From assembly GCA_004212095.1 (NCBI GenBank), contig RXIJ01000045.1:1-18800 (forward strand): DNA of 18,800 bases, written 5' to 3'. Every line of letters starts with the position of its first letter. The first letter of the stretch is position 1. The stretch comes from Methanosarcinales archaeon (GTDB lineage Archaea > Halobacteriota > Methanosarcinia > Methanosarcinales > EX4572-44). The notes below the pieces were generated by a model. The model was not told the DNA's origin and ran no database searches. It was given only the letters and a program-made list of their open reading frames with translations. This document shows positions 1-6,545 of this stretch, one piece after another. The translations under genes were made by a program, and so were the position numbers.

Positions 1-1
1 C

Positions 2-58
2 CCACTGGCTGCTCAAGGCTCAATCGGAGATACAATTTACAGATTTCCGCAGTATTAA
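2..58 (+). CDS. Possible C-terminal tail of an upstream gene (partial)
   Basis: Frame 2 is open from the window edge for 18 codons and ends in TAA at 56-58. The residues (ending DTIYRFPQY) and the codon choice look coding, and the next gene's promoter follows at a normal distance. No family can be named from so short a piece. Frame 1 is also open here, so this could be chance. Confidence 0.3.
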   Translation, partial: PLAAQGSIGDTIYRFPQY

Positions 59-70
59 TCCTAACCGAAA

Positions 71-80
71 TCTTTATCTA
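71..80 (+). promoter_or_regulatory. Candidate TATA box of the DsrE-like operon
   Basis: A T/A-rich box (tctttatcta) preceded by an A-rich BRE-like stretch (ccgaaa) lies about 80 bases before the ATG at 156. An archaeal start site about 25 bases downstream would leave a leader of roughly 50 bases, which contains the aaggag ribosome site at 141-146. This is inferred from motif and spacing only. Confidence 0.4.
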
Positions 81-155
81 TTTTAACTCATATGTACTTA
101 ATTGCAGACTTTGTTTGCAAGACTGTAAACAACTTTATCAAAGGAGAAACAGTAG

Positions 156-476
156 ATGAAAATAGGAATTGTGAGTTATGCAAATGACCCCGAAACAGTG
201 TGGAATGCATTCAGGTTTGGAAACTTCGCACTAACAGAAGGTGACGAAGTAGGCATATTCCTTCTTGCCAAAGGAGTAGAATGTGAACACCTTGATACAA
301 ATATGTTCAATGTAACAGAAGAAATGCAAAAATTTGTTGATAGTGGTGGAAAAATACTTGCCTGCGGCATGTGTCTGAAAATTAGACAATCCGGAGGATC
401 ACATATGTGTCCACTCTCAACTATGAAGGATATGTATGACCTGATAACAAAAAGCGATAAGGTTGTTACTTTCTAA
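156..476 (+). CDS. DsrE-family (TusD/DsrE-like) sulfur-relay protein
   Basis: The 106-residue protein has the size and layout of small DsrE/DsrF/TusD proteins, which carry sulfur as a cysteine persulfide in the cytoplasm. The N-terminus is a beta strand (MKIGIVSYAND) followed by an alpha/beta fold with a GDEVGIFLLAKGV segment. A Cys pair (C70, C73, in ILACGMCLKIR) is the likely persulfide site, and a further Cys (C85, in HMCPLSTM) precedes the terminal SDKVVTF strand, a typical DsrE end. The ATG has a strong ribosome site (aaggag, 9 bases upstream). It forms an operon with the next gene, 32 bases downstream. The family is fairly sure. The physiological sulfur donor or acceptor is unknown, and no dsr, tus or thiolation partner is visible here. 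Confidence 0.85.
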   Translation: MKIGIVSYANDPETVWNAFRFGNFALTEGDEVGIFLLAKGVECEHLDTNMFNVTEEMQKFVDSGGKILACGMCLKIRQSGGSHMCPLSTMKDMYDLITKSDKVVTF

Positions 477-508
477 ACTAAAATAAATTAAAAAGAGGTG
501 AAAAAAAT

Positions 509-766
509 ATGTGGTATGGACGAAGATGGTATGACCAAACAGTAACAGCACCTTCTGGCTATGAATATATCGGACCCTGCCGTTGTGGCGGTGGGCCGCA
601 TGCGAACTACCAGGCGCCAGGTGGTCAGGTGGTACATGCATCACAGATATTTGCACCAGCACCGGGCTTTACACCAGCACCAGGCTTCACAAAAGAAGAC
701 GAACGAAAGATGTTAGAAGAAGAACTGGCACAAATCAAAAAGCGTCTTGAAGAACTTGAAAAATAA
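509..766 (+). CDS. Small Cys/Gly/Pro-rich protein with C-terminal coiled coil (DUF5320-like)
   Basis: This 85-residue protein has an aromatic N-terminus (MWYGRRWYD), a Gly/Cys section containing GPCRCGGGPHA at about residues 27-37, a duplicated Pro-rich unit (PAPGFT twice, about residues 50-61) and an acidic/basic heptad-like helix over the last 25 residues (MLEEELAQIKKRLEELEK). Short Gly-rich N-termini joined to a C-terminal coiled coil are typical of DUF5320-type proteins, often found beside redox or sulfur genes. I infer that family from layout, not from a search. The start has a good ribosome site (gaggtg, 8-13 bases upstream). It is co-transcribed with the DsrE-like gene, and the Cys pair suggests a metal or sulfur-handling partner. 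No function can be stated. Confidence 0.75.
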   Translation: MWYGRRWYDQTVTAPSGYEYIGPCRCGGGPHANYQAPGGQVVHASQIFAPAPGFTPAPGFTKEDERKMLEEELAQIKKRLEELEK

Positions 767-772
767 ACAATT

Positions 773-803
773 GAGGGGAAATATAAAAAAAACCCCTCTT
801 TTA
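773..803 (+). terminator. Hairpin and T-rich terminator after the DsrE-like operon
   Basis: GAGGGG at 773-778 pairs with CCCCTC at 793-798 across an A-rich loop, followed by TTTTATGTTTT. It starts six bases after the stop codon of the second gene, so it most likely ends that operon. Confidence 0.75.
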
Positions 804-1113
804 TGTTTTATCAAGATGCAACAGGAGACTATTGTAGCAACGACTTAATTTTTAAGTCAACAATCCCGTTTTAGAAAAAATGGGCATCAAGAAGATGTTC
901 ATGCTTATTTATAGTAGTAAATTTTATTCTGATTTCAATTGTTTTAGCCACTACTTTCCTCAATTTGAAAATAAACTTCAGAGAATTCCTTTTAACTTCA
1001 ATTTTTCTACTTCAATCCCACAAATGCCTTTCTTTGACATAATTTTGCCATTTTAGGTTTATTTAATTTCATATTCCCCAATTTTTTCCATATTTAATGA
1101 TAGCTACCGCTAA
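804..1113. other. Non-coding spacer with two strong hairpins
   Basis: No credible gene is seen. Two stem-loops stand out: 842-858 (GACTTAA, loop TTT, TTAAGTC; 7 perfect pairs) and 865-884 (CCCGTTTT, loop AGAA, AAAATGGG; 8 pairs with one G-U). They lie beyond the 3' end of the minus-strand IS5-type transposase remnant, so they may belong to its lost end. The rest is T-rich on the + strand with no recognisable signal. Confidence 0.5.
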
Positions 1114-1443
1114 TCATTGTACGATGCCTTTCTTTTCCAATGTGCACAACTGATACAAATTATAATCCATAGCAGTAAACATCATTTTAACCCCGGTTCT
1201 TGCCACTGCGGTCACTTTTACCCTCCCGGACCCAAACACGGTTTTCACAACAGCATAAATCCGTTCACACTTTGCTCTTGTGTGATTGATTCGTTTGTTT
1301 CTAAGTACATCCCTTATGCCTATTGGGCGCCTCTCACACCTCTTTTGTATAGTTGCATTATTATCCATTCGGATGCGCCCCAAAGTAACCTTTGTCCCTA
1401 TAAACAATAAGTGCGAGCCGTTTATATTCTTCTCAAAGTGCAA
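1114..1443 (-). pseudogene. IS5-type DDE transposase, C-terminal remnant
   Basis: The minus-strand frame ends in a sequence typical of IS5-group transposases: RDVLRNKRINHTRAKCER, then a VVKTVF segment, VTAVARTGVKMMF and NLYQL before the stop. The Glu in KCER is in the position expected for the last acidic residue of the DDE triad. Only about 100 C-terminal residues remain, against several hundred in an intact enzyme. The upstream part (first two acidic residues, N-terminus) is absent, and the only start available is a TTG in unrelated-looking sequence. It is therefore a truncated, inactive relic. I see no intact terminal inverted repeats. The family comes from remembered motifs, and the exact IS is unknown. 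Confidence 0.75.
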
Positions 1444-1704
1444 AAGCAGTGAAGGATGACATAGTATGAAATATGTTTTGAAAATATATAAATTAATCTA
1501 AATAATTTGATGGGGGTTAATAGAAATTCTCTAAATATTGGATTCTGATAAGATGATTGATTCTGGCGCATGTGCTTGTTGCAACGGTGTCGGCGACACA
1601 TCGTATCAGATTCCAGGCGGAAGCAGCATTGATCATTCCCCGCTCATACAGCCCTGCGAAAAAAATGCCGCCACTGAAAGGTGACATTGGTGACGATTTC
1701 CCAA
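1444..1704. other. Spacer without a supported gene
   Basis: This stretch begins very AT-rich (about 1460-1515) and becomes more GC-balanced (about 1560-1690). A 69-codon minus-strand frame over 1517-1726 shows no family signature, runs into the palindromic repeat and has no ribosome site. I see no RNA gene or terminator. Its mixed composition between a transposase relic and a repeat suggests patchwork accessory DNA. Confidence 0.4.
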
Positions 1705-1792
1705 TTAACTCTTGATTACGAAGCACTGCACAACTTCGTTGTGCAGAAAAACAGCCAGTAACCTTTAATTCTCGACTGCGCTAGTAATCGAG
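1705..1792 (+). repeat. Dispersed two-hairpin palindromic repeat, copy 1
   Basis: It starts at ttaactcttgattac and holds two hairpins. The first is at 1726-1746: CTGCACAAC, loop TTC, GTTGTGCAG, nine perfect pairs. The second is at 1771-1792: CTCGACTGC, loop GCTA, GTAATCGAG, with one mismatch and one wobble. A clearly related copy lies on the minus strand at 9257-9346, with the same order of modules. It lies upstream of pcc1 and in the same orientation. It could be a MITE/REP-like element or a structured leader RNA. Confidence 0.75.
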
Positions 1793-1893
1793 TGCAGAAA
1801 AACAGCCAGTAACCTTTAATTCTCGACTGCGCTAGTAATCGAGTGCAGAAAAACAGCCAGTAACCTTTAATTCTCGACTGCGCTAGTAATCGA
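1741..1893 (+). repeat. Three exact 51-bp tandem units
   Basis: Units 1741-1791, 1792-1842 and 1843-1893 are identical. Each begins gtgcagaaaaacagcc, passes through aacctttaatt and ends with the second hairpin of the palindromic repeat (ctcgactgc...gtaatcga). The array is therefore a local expansion of that repeat's second half. It ends 31 bases before the pcc1 ATG. Perfect identity implies recent slippage or active homogenisation. Each unit also holds a weak TATA-like box (ctttaatt), so the array may multiply promoter- or leader-like elements. Confidence 0.95.
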
Positions 1894-1924
1894 GTGCATT
1901 AGCAATCAAGCTTGGAAACGTTCT

Positions 1925-2155
1925 ATGATTCATACAAAACTAACCTTCTCCGGGGAATGTGCACAAATCGTACAACGATCGCTTGAGCCTGATAATCTTT
2001 CTTCGATGTGCACCAGTGAGAATAATAAAAAAGTGATTGTTCAGTTTGAAACAAACAAGATTGGCACAGTACTTTCAACAATAGATGATTACCTGATGAA
2101 TGCAAAGATTGCAGAAGACCTATGCAGTATAATAAAAACAAAAACAAAGAAATAA
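1925..2155 (+). CDS. pcc1: KEOPS complex subunit Pcc1
   Basis: The 76-residue protein matches the small Pcc1/CTAG fold: an N-terminal strand with an acidic/hydrophobic helix (LTFSGECAQIVQRSLEPDN), a middle strand pair and a C-terminal helix containing STIDDYLMNAKIAEDL. The LEPDN and IDD..L.....AE features are characteristic of the family. Pcc1 is the dimerising subunit of KEOPS, which makes N6-threonylcarbamoyl-adenosine at position 37 of ANN-decoding tRNAs with Kae1, Bud32 and Cgi121, none of which is in this window. Its 3' end overlaps dph2 by 34 bases in another frame, so the two are translationally linked. The ribosome site is weak (ttgga). The upstream leader is made of the 51-bp repeats. 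Confidence 0.8.
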   Translation: MIHTKLTFSGECAQIVQRSLEPDNLSSMCTSENNKKVIVQFETNKIGTVLSTIDDYLMNAKIAEDLCSIIKTKTKK

Positions 2156-3144
2156 TCTATACGATTGATGACCTTGAAATTGACATTCAACTGATATTAA
2201 ATGTCATCGATGAGAGGGGGGCAGCAACCATCGGTCTCCAGTTTCCGGAAGGGTTAAAGCGGCAGGCTGTAAACATATCAAGAATTATACAGCAGCACCG
2301 AAGAGTTGGAATACTCATATCCGGAAATCCATGTTTTGGTGCCTGTGATATTGATACACAGTTGATTGAGCTTACAGATGTCTTATTTCATTTTGGTCAT
2401 TCAAGCCAGGGGTTCTACAAAGAGGTTGTTTACGTGGAGGCACGTTCAAAGATAGATGTTGCACCTGTGGTAGCAAGGACAATAAAGATTTTGTCTGGAA
2501 AACGAATCGGAATTATCACAACAGTTCAGCATGTACACAAACTGCAAGAGATACGGAACATGCTTGCAGCCGAAGGATTCGAGTCCAGGATAGAAGAAGG
2601 TGATGCACACATTGCATACCCTGGGCAGGTGCTTGGATGTAATTTTTCTGCAGCAAGAGGGAATTGTGATGAATATATCTATGTTGGTGGTGGAGAATTT
2701 CACCCCACAGGCGTCTCAATTACCACACGAAAGAATATAATCATTGCAAACCCCTACAATAATAGCGTGTATAAAATCAATCCGAAGCCACTCATTCGAA
2801 GACGATGTGCGATGATTGCAAAAGCATTTAATGCAGCAAATTTTGGCATCATTGTTTCAACCAAAATTGGGCAGCAACGGTTAGCCCTTGCAGAAGACTT
2901 GAAAAGGAAAATAGAAGAGCACAACAAAAATGCTGATTTGATCATTATGGACCTTGTAACACCAGAACAATTGCTTGGATTTAAACCGGATGCTTTTGTA
3001 AACACCGCATGTCCACGAATTGCCATTGATGATTCCAAACAGTTCAATATTCCAGTGTTAACGCCAGTAGAGCTTGAAATACTCATCGGAGAACGAGAAT
3101 GGAAAGAATTTGCAATGGATGAGATACTTGCCGGAGACAGGTGA
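2122..3144 (+). CDS. dph2: Diphthamide biosynthesis enzyme Dph2 (radical 3-amino-3-carboxypropyl transferase)
   Basis: Archaeal Dph2 uses a [4Fe-4S] cluster to cleave S-adenosylmethionine to a 3-amino-3-carboxypropyl radical and modifies a histidine of elongation factor 2, the first step of diphthamide synthesis. The three cluster cysteines, one per domain, are visible: C71 (GNPCFGACDID), C173 (GCNFSAARG) and C297 (NTACPRIAIDD), spaced as in the Pyrococcus enzyme. The family signature GLQFPEGL follows the N-terminus. The length (340 residues) is normal. The chosen ATG lies inside pcc1; about 20 residues upstream of the usual family start are variable and Lys/Asn-rich, so a start further in is possible but no better Met is seen. 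The stop TGA overlaps the next ATG by one base. Confidence 0.93.
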   Translation: MQYNKNKNKEIIYTIDDLEIDIQLILNVIDERGAATIGLQFPEGLKRQAVNISRIIQQHRRVGILISGNPCFGACDIDTQLIELTDVLFHFGHSSQGFYKEVVYVEARSKIDVAPVVARTIKILSGKRIGIITTVQHVHKLQEIRNMLAAEGFESRIEEGDAHIAYPGQVLGCNFSAARGNCDEYIYVGGGEFHPTGVSITTRKNIIIANPYNNSVYKINPKPLIRRRCAMIAKAFNAANFGIIVSTKIGQQRLALAEDLKRKIEEHNKNADLIIMDLVTPEQLLGFKPDAFVNTACPRIAIDDSKQFNIPVLTPVELEILIGEREWKEFAMDEILAGDR

Positions 3145-4202
3145 TGAAACCAACAACAGAAATATCAGGCACTATTATATGGGGCGAAGAGTTTGAGGTT
3201 ATCAGTGGTACATTATATATTGAAGATGGAATTATTGTAGACCTGATAGAAAAGCAAGTTTCAGATGATGTGATTATCGCTCCATGTTTTGTCAATGCAC
3301 ATACCCATATAGGCGATTCTGTGATAAAAGATCCACCGATAACAAATCTGGATGAACTGGTGCGCCCCCCGGATGGGTTAAAACACAGAATGTTAAACAA
3401 GACTCCAGCTGTTGAGCTTATAAACGCAATGGGTTCTACGTTAAAGGATATGAAAAAAACAGGTACTACAGCATTTATTGATTTTCGTGAAGGGGGGGTT
3501 GAAGGTGTTAACGGCCTCAGGCAATCCCTGATAGATATGGGAAATCTGCGAAGTATAATACTTGGACGGCCACATAATGACCTGCCAGAGCTTCTTAATG
3601 TGAGTGACGGCATCGGCCTGAGCGGTGTTAACGATATGCCATTGGATGTGTTACAAGAGATAGTATCTGCGGTGAAAAAATCCGAAAAGCCTTTTGCTAT
3701 CCATGCAGGTGAAAAGGATAAAACTGATATTGATGCTGCTTTTGATCTTGAACCGGACTTTATAGTTCATTTAACGAGTGGCAGTAGCAGTGATTTTAAA
3801 AGAGCGTTTGATCAGGATTGTAATATTGTTGTTTGTCCACGTTCAAATCTCCTTACTGGAGCTGGTATGCCAGATATTAAAGGTATGCTAACATCAGGTG
3901 CTGTGGTTGGTGTTGGAACTGATAATGTGATGCTCAACTCTACAAACATGTTTGATGAAATGAAATTTATATCGACAATATTTTTACAGGATGATCGACA
4001 AGTATTTAAGCTATGTACACTAAACGGAGCAAAGGTGTCTAATATGGACAATGAGATCGGCTCTATCGAGACTGGAAAGATGGCTCATTTGATGGTATTA
4101 AATAGGAACTCTTATAATCTTCAAGGTGTAAGGAACCATCTCTCAGGTCTTGTGCGAAGAGCACGTCCGGATGATATTATACAAATAATAGGAGTAGAAT
4201 AA
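3144..4202 (+). CDS. Amidohydrolase-family metal-dependent hydrolase/deaminase
   Basis: This 352-residue protein belongs to the amidohydrolase superfamily (TIM barrel with an N-terminal beta part), cytoplasmic. Metal ligands are seen in order: H53 and H55 (FVNAHTHIGDS), H187 (FAIHAGE), H209 (FIVHLTSG) and D260 (GVGTDNVML). The pattern HTH...HAGE...GTDN is that of the chlorohydrolase/adenosine- or guanine-deaminase branch. Substrate is unknown; aminohydrolysis of a purine-like or other cyclic amine is an inference. It is shorter than typical MtaD/SsnA enzymes (over 400 residues). ATG 3144 overlaps the dph2 stop (TGATG), with a ggag site seven bases upstream, so it is translationally coupled. 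The in-frame GTG at 3141 is less likely. The next gene begins one base after its stop. Confidence 0.85.
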   Translation: MKPTTEISGTIIWGEEFEVISGTLYIEDGIIVDLIEKQVSDDVIIAPCFVNAHTHIGDSVIKDPPITNLDELVRPPDGLKHRMLNKTPAVELINAMGSTLKDMKKTGTTAFIDFREGGVEGVNGLRQSLIDMGNLRSIILGRPHNDLPELLNVSDGIGLSGVNDMPLDVLQEIVSAVKKSEKPFAIHAGEKDKTDIDAAFDLEPDFIVHLTSGSSSDFKRAFDQDCNIVVCPRSNLLTGAGMPDIKGMLTSGAVVGVGTDNVMLNSTNMFDEMKFISTIFLQDDRQVFKLCTLNGAKVSNMDNEIGSIETGKMAHLMVLNRNSYNLQGVRNHLSGLVRRARPDDIIQIIGVE

Positions 4203-4203
4203 A

Positions 4204-4659
4204 ATGATAAGCGAAATATATAAGAAAATAGTTGTTGCAACTGATGGTTCAAAAGAAGCAGAAAAAGCTATAAAATGTGCAGTGGAACTTTCACGACTTG
4301 CAGGAGCAAAACTCTATGCCATATATGTTATTGATAGAGCATCTTTTTTGAGCACTCCACTTGTGACTATGCCAATAGATGTGGCATGGGGAAAACTGGA
4401 AGAGCAGTTTCACAATGAAGCTGCAGAGACAATAAAAAAAATAGTAGATGCCGGGGCAGCCGTCGGTGTGGAAGTTGAAGCGAAGATAGTTGAAGGGCAT
4501 GCAGCAGAAGAGATAATAAAGTTCTCAGAAGAATTGCCAGCAGACCTTACCGTTATGGGAAGTCTCGGTAAAAGCGGTCTTAGCAGATTTTTACTTGGGA
4601 GTGTTGCTGATAAGGTCACACGAAATGCAAAGTTGCCAGTCATGGTCGTAAGAAGCTAA
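4204..4659 (+). CDS. Universal stress protein (UspA family), first tandem copy
   Basis: A 151-residue single-domain Usp with the family N-terminus (KIVVATDGSKEAEKAIKCA) and the C-terminal nucleotide-binding loop (VMGSLGKSGLSRFLLGSVAD), which fits the G-2X-G-9X-G-S/T ATP-binding signature. An ATP-binding stress-related role is therefore likely; the client is unknown. It has a ggag site before the ATG and is the fourth gene of the pcc1 operon. The next gene is a paralogue that shares much of its C-terminal half, including a long identical DNA block. Confidence 0.93.
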   Translation: MISEIYKKIVVATDGSKEAEKAIKCAVELSRLAGAKLYAIYVIDRASFLSTPLVTMPIDVAWGKLEEQFHNEAAETIKKIVDAGAAVGVEVEAKIVEGHAAEEIIKFSEELPADLTVMGSLGKSGLSRFLLGSVADKVTRNAKLPVMVVRS

Positions 4660-4695
4660 TCAAGAGATTGTTTGCTCAGGTGATGGTGGATCAAA

Positions 4696-5136
4696 ATGAC
4701 GAGGTTGTATAAGAACATAATAGTTGCAACTGACGGCTCAAAAGAGACTGAGAGAGCTGTAAAATATGCTATAGAACTTGCACGAAATACCGGAGCAAAA
4801 GTATATGCTTTATACGTAGTAGACACTGCGATCTCCACAACCAGCAGCATGAGTGTGGCATGGGGGAACGTGCATGAATTCCTTAGGGAGGAGGGGGCAG
4901 AAGCAACGAAAAAAATAGCAGAGACTGGAGCAAAAGCAGGAGTTGAAGTTGAAAAGAAGCTATCTGAAGGGCATCCGGCAGAAGAGATAATAAAGTTCTC
5001 AGAAGAATTGCCAGCAGACCTTATTGTGATGGGGAGCATCGGTAAGAGTGGTCTCGACAGATTTTTACTTGGAAGCGTCTCTGATAAAGTCACACGAATT
5101 TCAAAGATACCGGTGATGGTAGTAAGAAATTATTAG
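4696..5136 (+). CDS. Universal stress protein (UspA family), second tandem copy
   Basis: A 146-residue Usp with the family start (NIIVATDGSKETERAVKYA) and the ATP-binding loop VMGSIGKSGLDRFLLGSVSD. It differs from the first copy mostly in the middle (TTSSMSVAWGNVHEFL) but is nearly the same from the EGH.AEEIIKFSEELPADL segment onward. Bases 4978-5023 equal 4504-4549 exactly. It follows the first copy after 36 bases with a ggtgga ribosome site. It is probably a tandem duplication, perhaps forming a heterodimer with its neighbour. It is the last gene of the operon; a terminator-like structure follows. Confidence 0.93.
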   Translation: MTRLYKNIIVATDGSKETERAVKYAIELARNTGAKVYALYVVDTAISTTSSMSVAWGNVHEFLREEGAEATKKIAETGAKAGVEVEKKLSEGHPAEEIIKFSEELPADLIVMGSIGKSGLDRFLLGSVSDKVTRISKIPVMVVRNY

Positions 5137-5168
5137 CACCTGCGCACAACGCGAGTAGAAACAACTAG

Positions 5169-5240
5169 TGGCTTTTAATTTAATTACTATATCCCACAAC
5201 ACTGTTGCGGTTGGGACAAGCCACAGAGCAATCTTTTTTT
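5169..5240 (+). terminator. Inverted repeats and T7 run after the usp pair
   Basis: GTGGCTT (5169-5175) pairs with AAGCCAC (5218-5224). Inside it a weaker hairpin joins tccca and tggga. Ten bases later comes a run of seven T (5234-5240). The position 30-100 bases after the last gene of the operon supports transcription termination. The left part (agaaacaactagtggctttt) also resembles part of the 51-bp repeat unit with transition-type differences, so it may be a decayed copy. Confidence 0.5.
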
Positions 5241-5492
5241 AAACAGAGATGTATAAGAACATCAATGGTCAAGTTGAAACATGCGAGCCATTGTGTTTAT
5301 AAAATATGATACTATATGGTGCTTTGCTTAAAATATAAAAAGAAATTATTGTGTGGAACTGATATAATTGAATTATTTTTAAAGAAATACATTTGAGTTT
5401 CAAACATACCTCAAAAAACACCATCGGCCAACCCAATCGCTGTATGGCCTATCAAAACATAAACCCCCCTGCCACCGATTTCCCCAACTCCA
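5241..5492. other. Gene-free AT-rich spacer
   Basis: From 5241 to about 5400 it is very AT-rich with no usable reading frame, hairpin or RNA signature. From about 5400 it becomes C-rich on the + strand and is probably the 3' flank of the minus-strand transposase relic, whose last recognisable residues end near 5493. Confidence 0.5.
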
Positions 5493-5879
5493 CATAAATT
5501 TCCCCATATCCAGCAGAGAAAATAATCGAGCCTGTTTCACACCCATTTCTTCAACCACCATCTCGACATTCTTACCCACCTATCTCCTGTACAAGAGCAA
5601 GACGTATCCCCTCCAACCCCTCAGCAAGTCGCGTAATACTCAATCTAAGATGTCTGCATTTCTATGCCAGATACTGTAGAAAATCATACCCACAACACAT
5701 AAGAAAATATGCGCTCGGATGTTGAAATCCTTGTGATGGTTAACCGGTCCGACCACGCTGTGCTCACCCCCCCTCCGGTCATCGGGGTGTATAACATGGG
5801 ATATACGTTTCCGCCCTCGGCTCGGGCTTCTCCTAAATTTTTCTTTCGTTACCCTACAGAAAAAATTCATATATCTCAA
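5493..5879 (-). pseudogene. IS4/IS1634-like transposase, frameshifted C-terminal relic
   Basis: Read on the minus strand, three frames in sequence give one coherent transposase end. Frame A (5644-5879) contains VNHHKDFNIRAHIFLCVVGM, frame B (5575-5643) contains LAEGLEGIRLALVQEIGG, and frame C (5493-5573) contains VKQARLFSLLDMGKFM. The I-R-A-H-I-F-L-C segment and the L..L..IR..LV stretch are typical of the C-terminal part of IS1634/IS4-type enzymes. Two frameshifts and loss of the N-terminal part make it inactive. Its upstream end abuts the cyclase gene on the other strand, 57 bases from that ATG. The family is from remembered motifs, so medium confidence. Confidence 0.65.
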
Positions 5880-5906
5880 ACATTATACGCAATCGTTGAG
5901 CAAAGG

Positions 5907-5918
5907 GTTAAAAATAAG
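5907..5918 (+). promoter_or_regulatory. TATA-like box of the cyclase gene
   Basis: gttaaaaataag is centred about 25 bases before ATG 5937. This spacing predicts a leaderless transcript, in keeping with the lack of a ribosome site before that ATG. Confidence 0.5.
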
Positions 5919-5936
5919 TTTTGCGTTTCCGGTACC

Positions 5937-6545
5937 ATGAAAATGTTTGATTTAACAATGCCGATGGACACACAGATTCCGATTTTCCCTGGTGACCCTG
6001 AGCCAGAGATTATTCAAGTAGCTTCAATAAAGGAAAATGGATGGAATGAAAAACAGATTACTATTGGATCTCATTTTTCGACACATATAGACGCCCCATT
6101 TCATATGATAAAAGGTGGAAAGAAACTAGATGATTATCCTATCACTAAATTTATTGGTATGGCAAGTGTAATAGATGTAAAAAATCAAAAACTGATAAAT
6201 CCAGGTTTAGATGAAATTGAACAGAACGATATTGTTTTTTTCTATACTGCCCATATAAATAAAATACGCTATAAAGAATATTTTCAACAAAATCCCATTT
6301 TAAGCTTAGAAACAGCACAACGGTTGATTGAAAAAAAGGTCAAGATTGTTGGTTTGGACTCATTTTCACCAGATAATGAACCGTTTGAAATTCATAAGTT
6401 GCTTTTGAAAAACGATATTCTTATTGTTGAGAATCTTATAAATCTGGATAAATTATTAAACAGTAGATTTATGTGCTACATCTTGCCATTAAAAATCATG
6501 GATGCAGATGGCGCGCCTTGCAGAGTTATTGGAGTTTTGACATGA
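5937..6545 (+). CDS. Cyclase / kynurenine-formamidase-like hydrolase
   Basis: This 202-residue protein belongs to the cyclase family (kynurenine formamidase, isatin hydrolase, polyketide-type cyclases), cytoplasmic metal-dependent hydrolases. It shows the start FDLTMPMDTQIPIFPGDPEPE and the metal motif HxxxHxDxxxH: H46, H50, D52, H56 (SHFSTHIDAPFHM), then GLDSFSPDN and a C-terminal PLKIMDADGAPCRVI. The frame is open upstream to 5709, but that part is antisense to the transposase relic and does not resemble the family, so ATG 5937 (or 5943) is the start. Substrate is unknown. Codon use is more A/T-rich (TTA, ATT, AAA) than in neighbouring genes and it is flanked by relics, which suggests acquisition by transfer. 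Its TGA overlaps the ATG of a broken downstream frame. Confidence 0.85.
   Translation: MKMFDLTMPMDTQIPIFPGDPEPEIIQVASIKENGWNEKQITIGSHFSTHIDAPFHMIKGGKKLDDYPITKFIGMASVIDVKNQKLINPGLDEIEQNDIVFFYTAHINKIRYKEYFQQNPILSLETAQRLIEKKVKIVGLDSFSPDNEPFEIHKLLLKNDILIVENLINLDKLLNSRFMCYILPLKIMDADGAPCRVIGVLT

Noticed and set aside
1517..1726. 69-codon minus-strand frame with protein-like composition
   Set aside because: No ribosome site, no recognised motif, and its start lies inside the palindromic repeat. It may be a relic, but I cannot support a gene.
1741..1893. CRISPR array
   Set aside because: The 51-bp units are directly tandem with no unique spacers between them, and no cas genes are present.
3083..3613. 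176-codon minus-strand frame over the amidohydrolase
   Set aside because: Antisense shadow; Ser/Pro-rich composition without motifs, while the + frame has the metal ligands.
5709..5936. 76-residue N-terminal extension of the cyclase frame
   Set aside because: This part is antisense to the transposase relic, does not resemble cyclase N-termini, and a TATA-like box sits 25 bases before the ATG at 5937.
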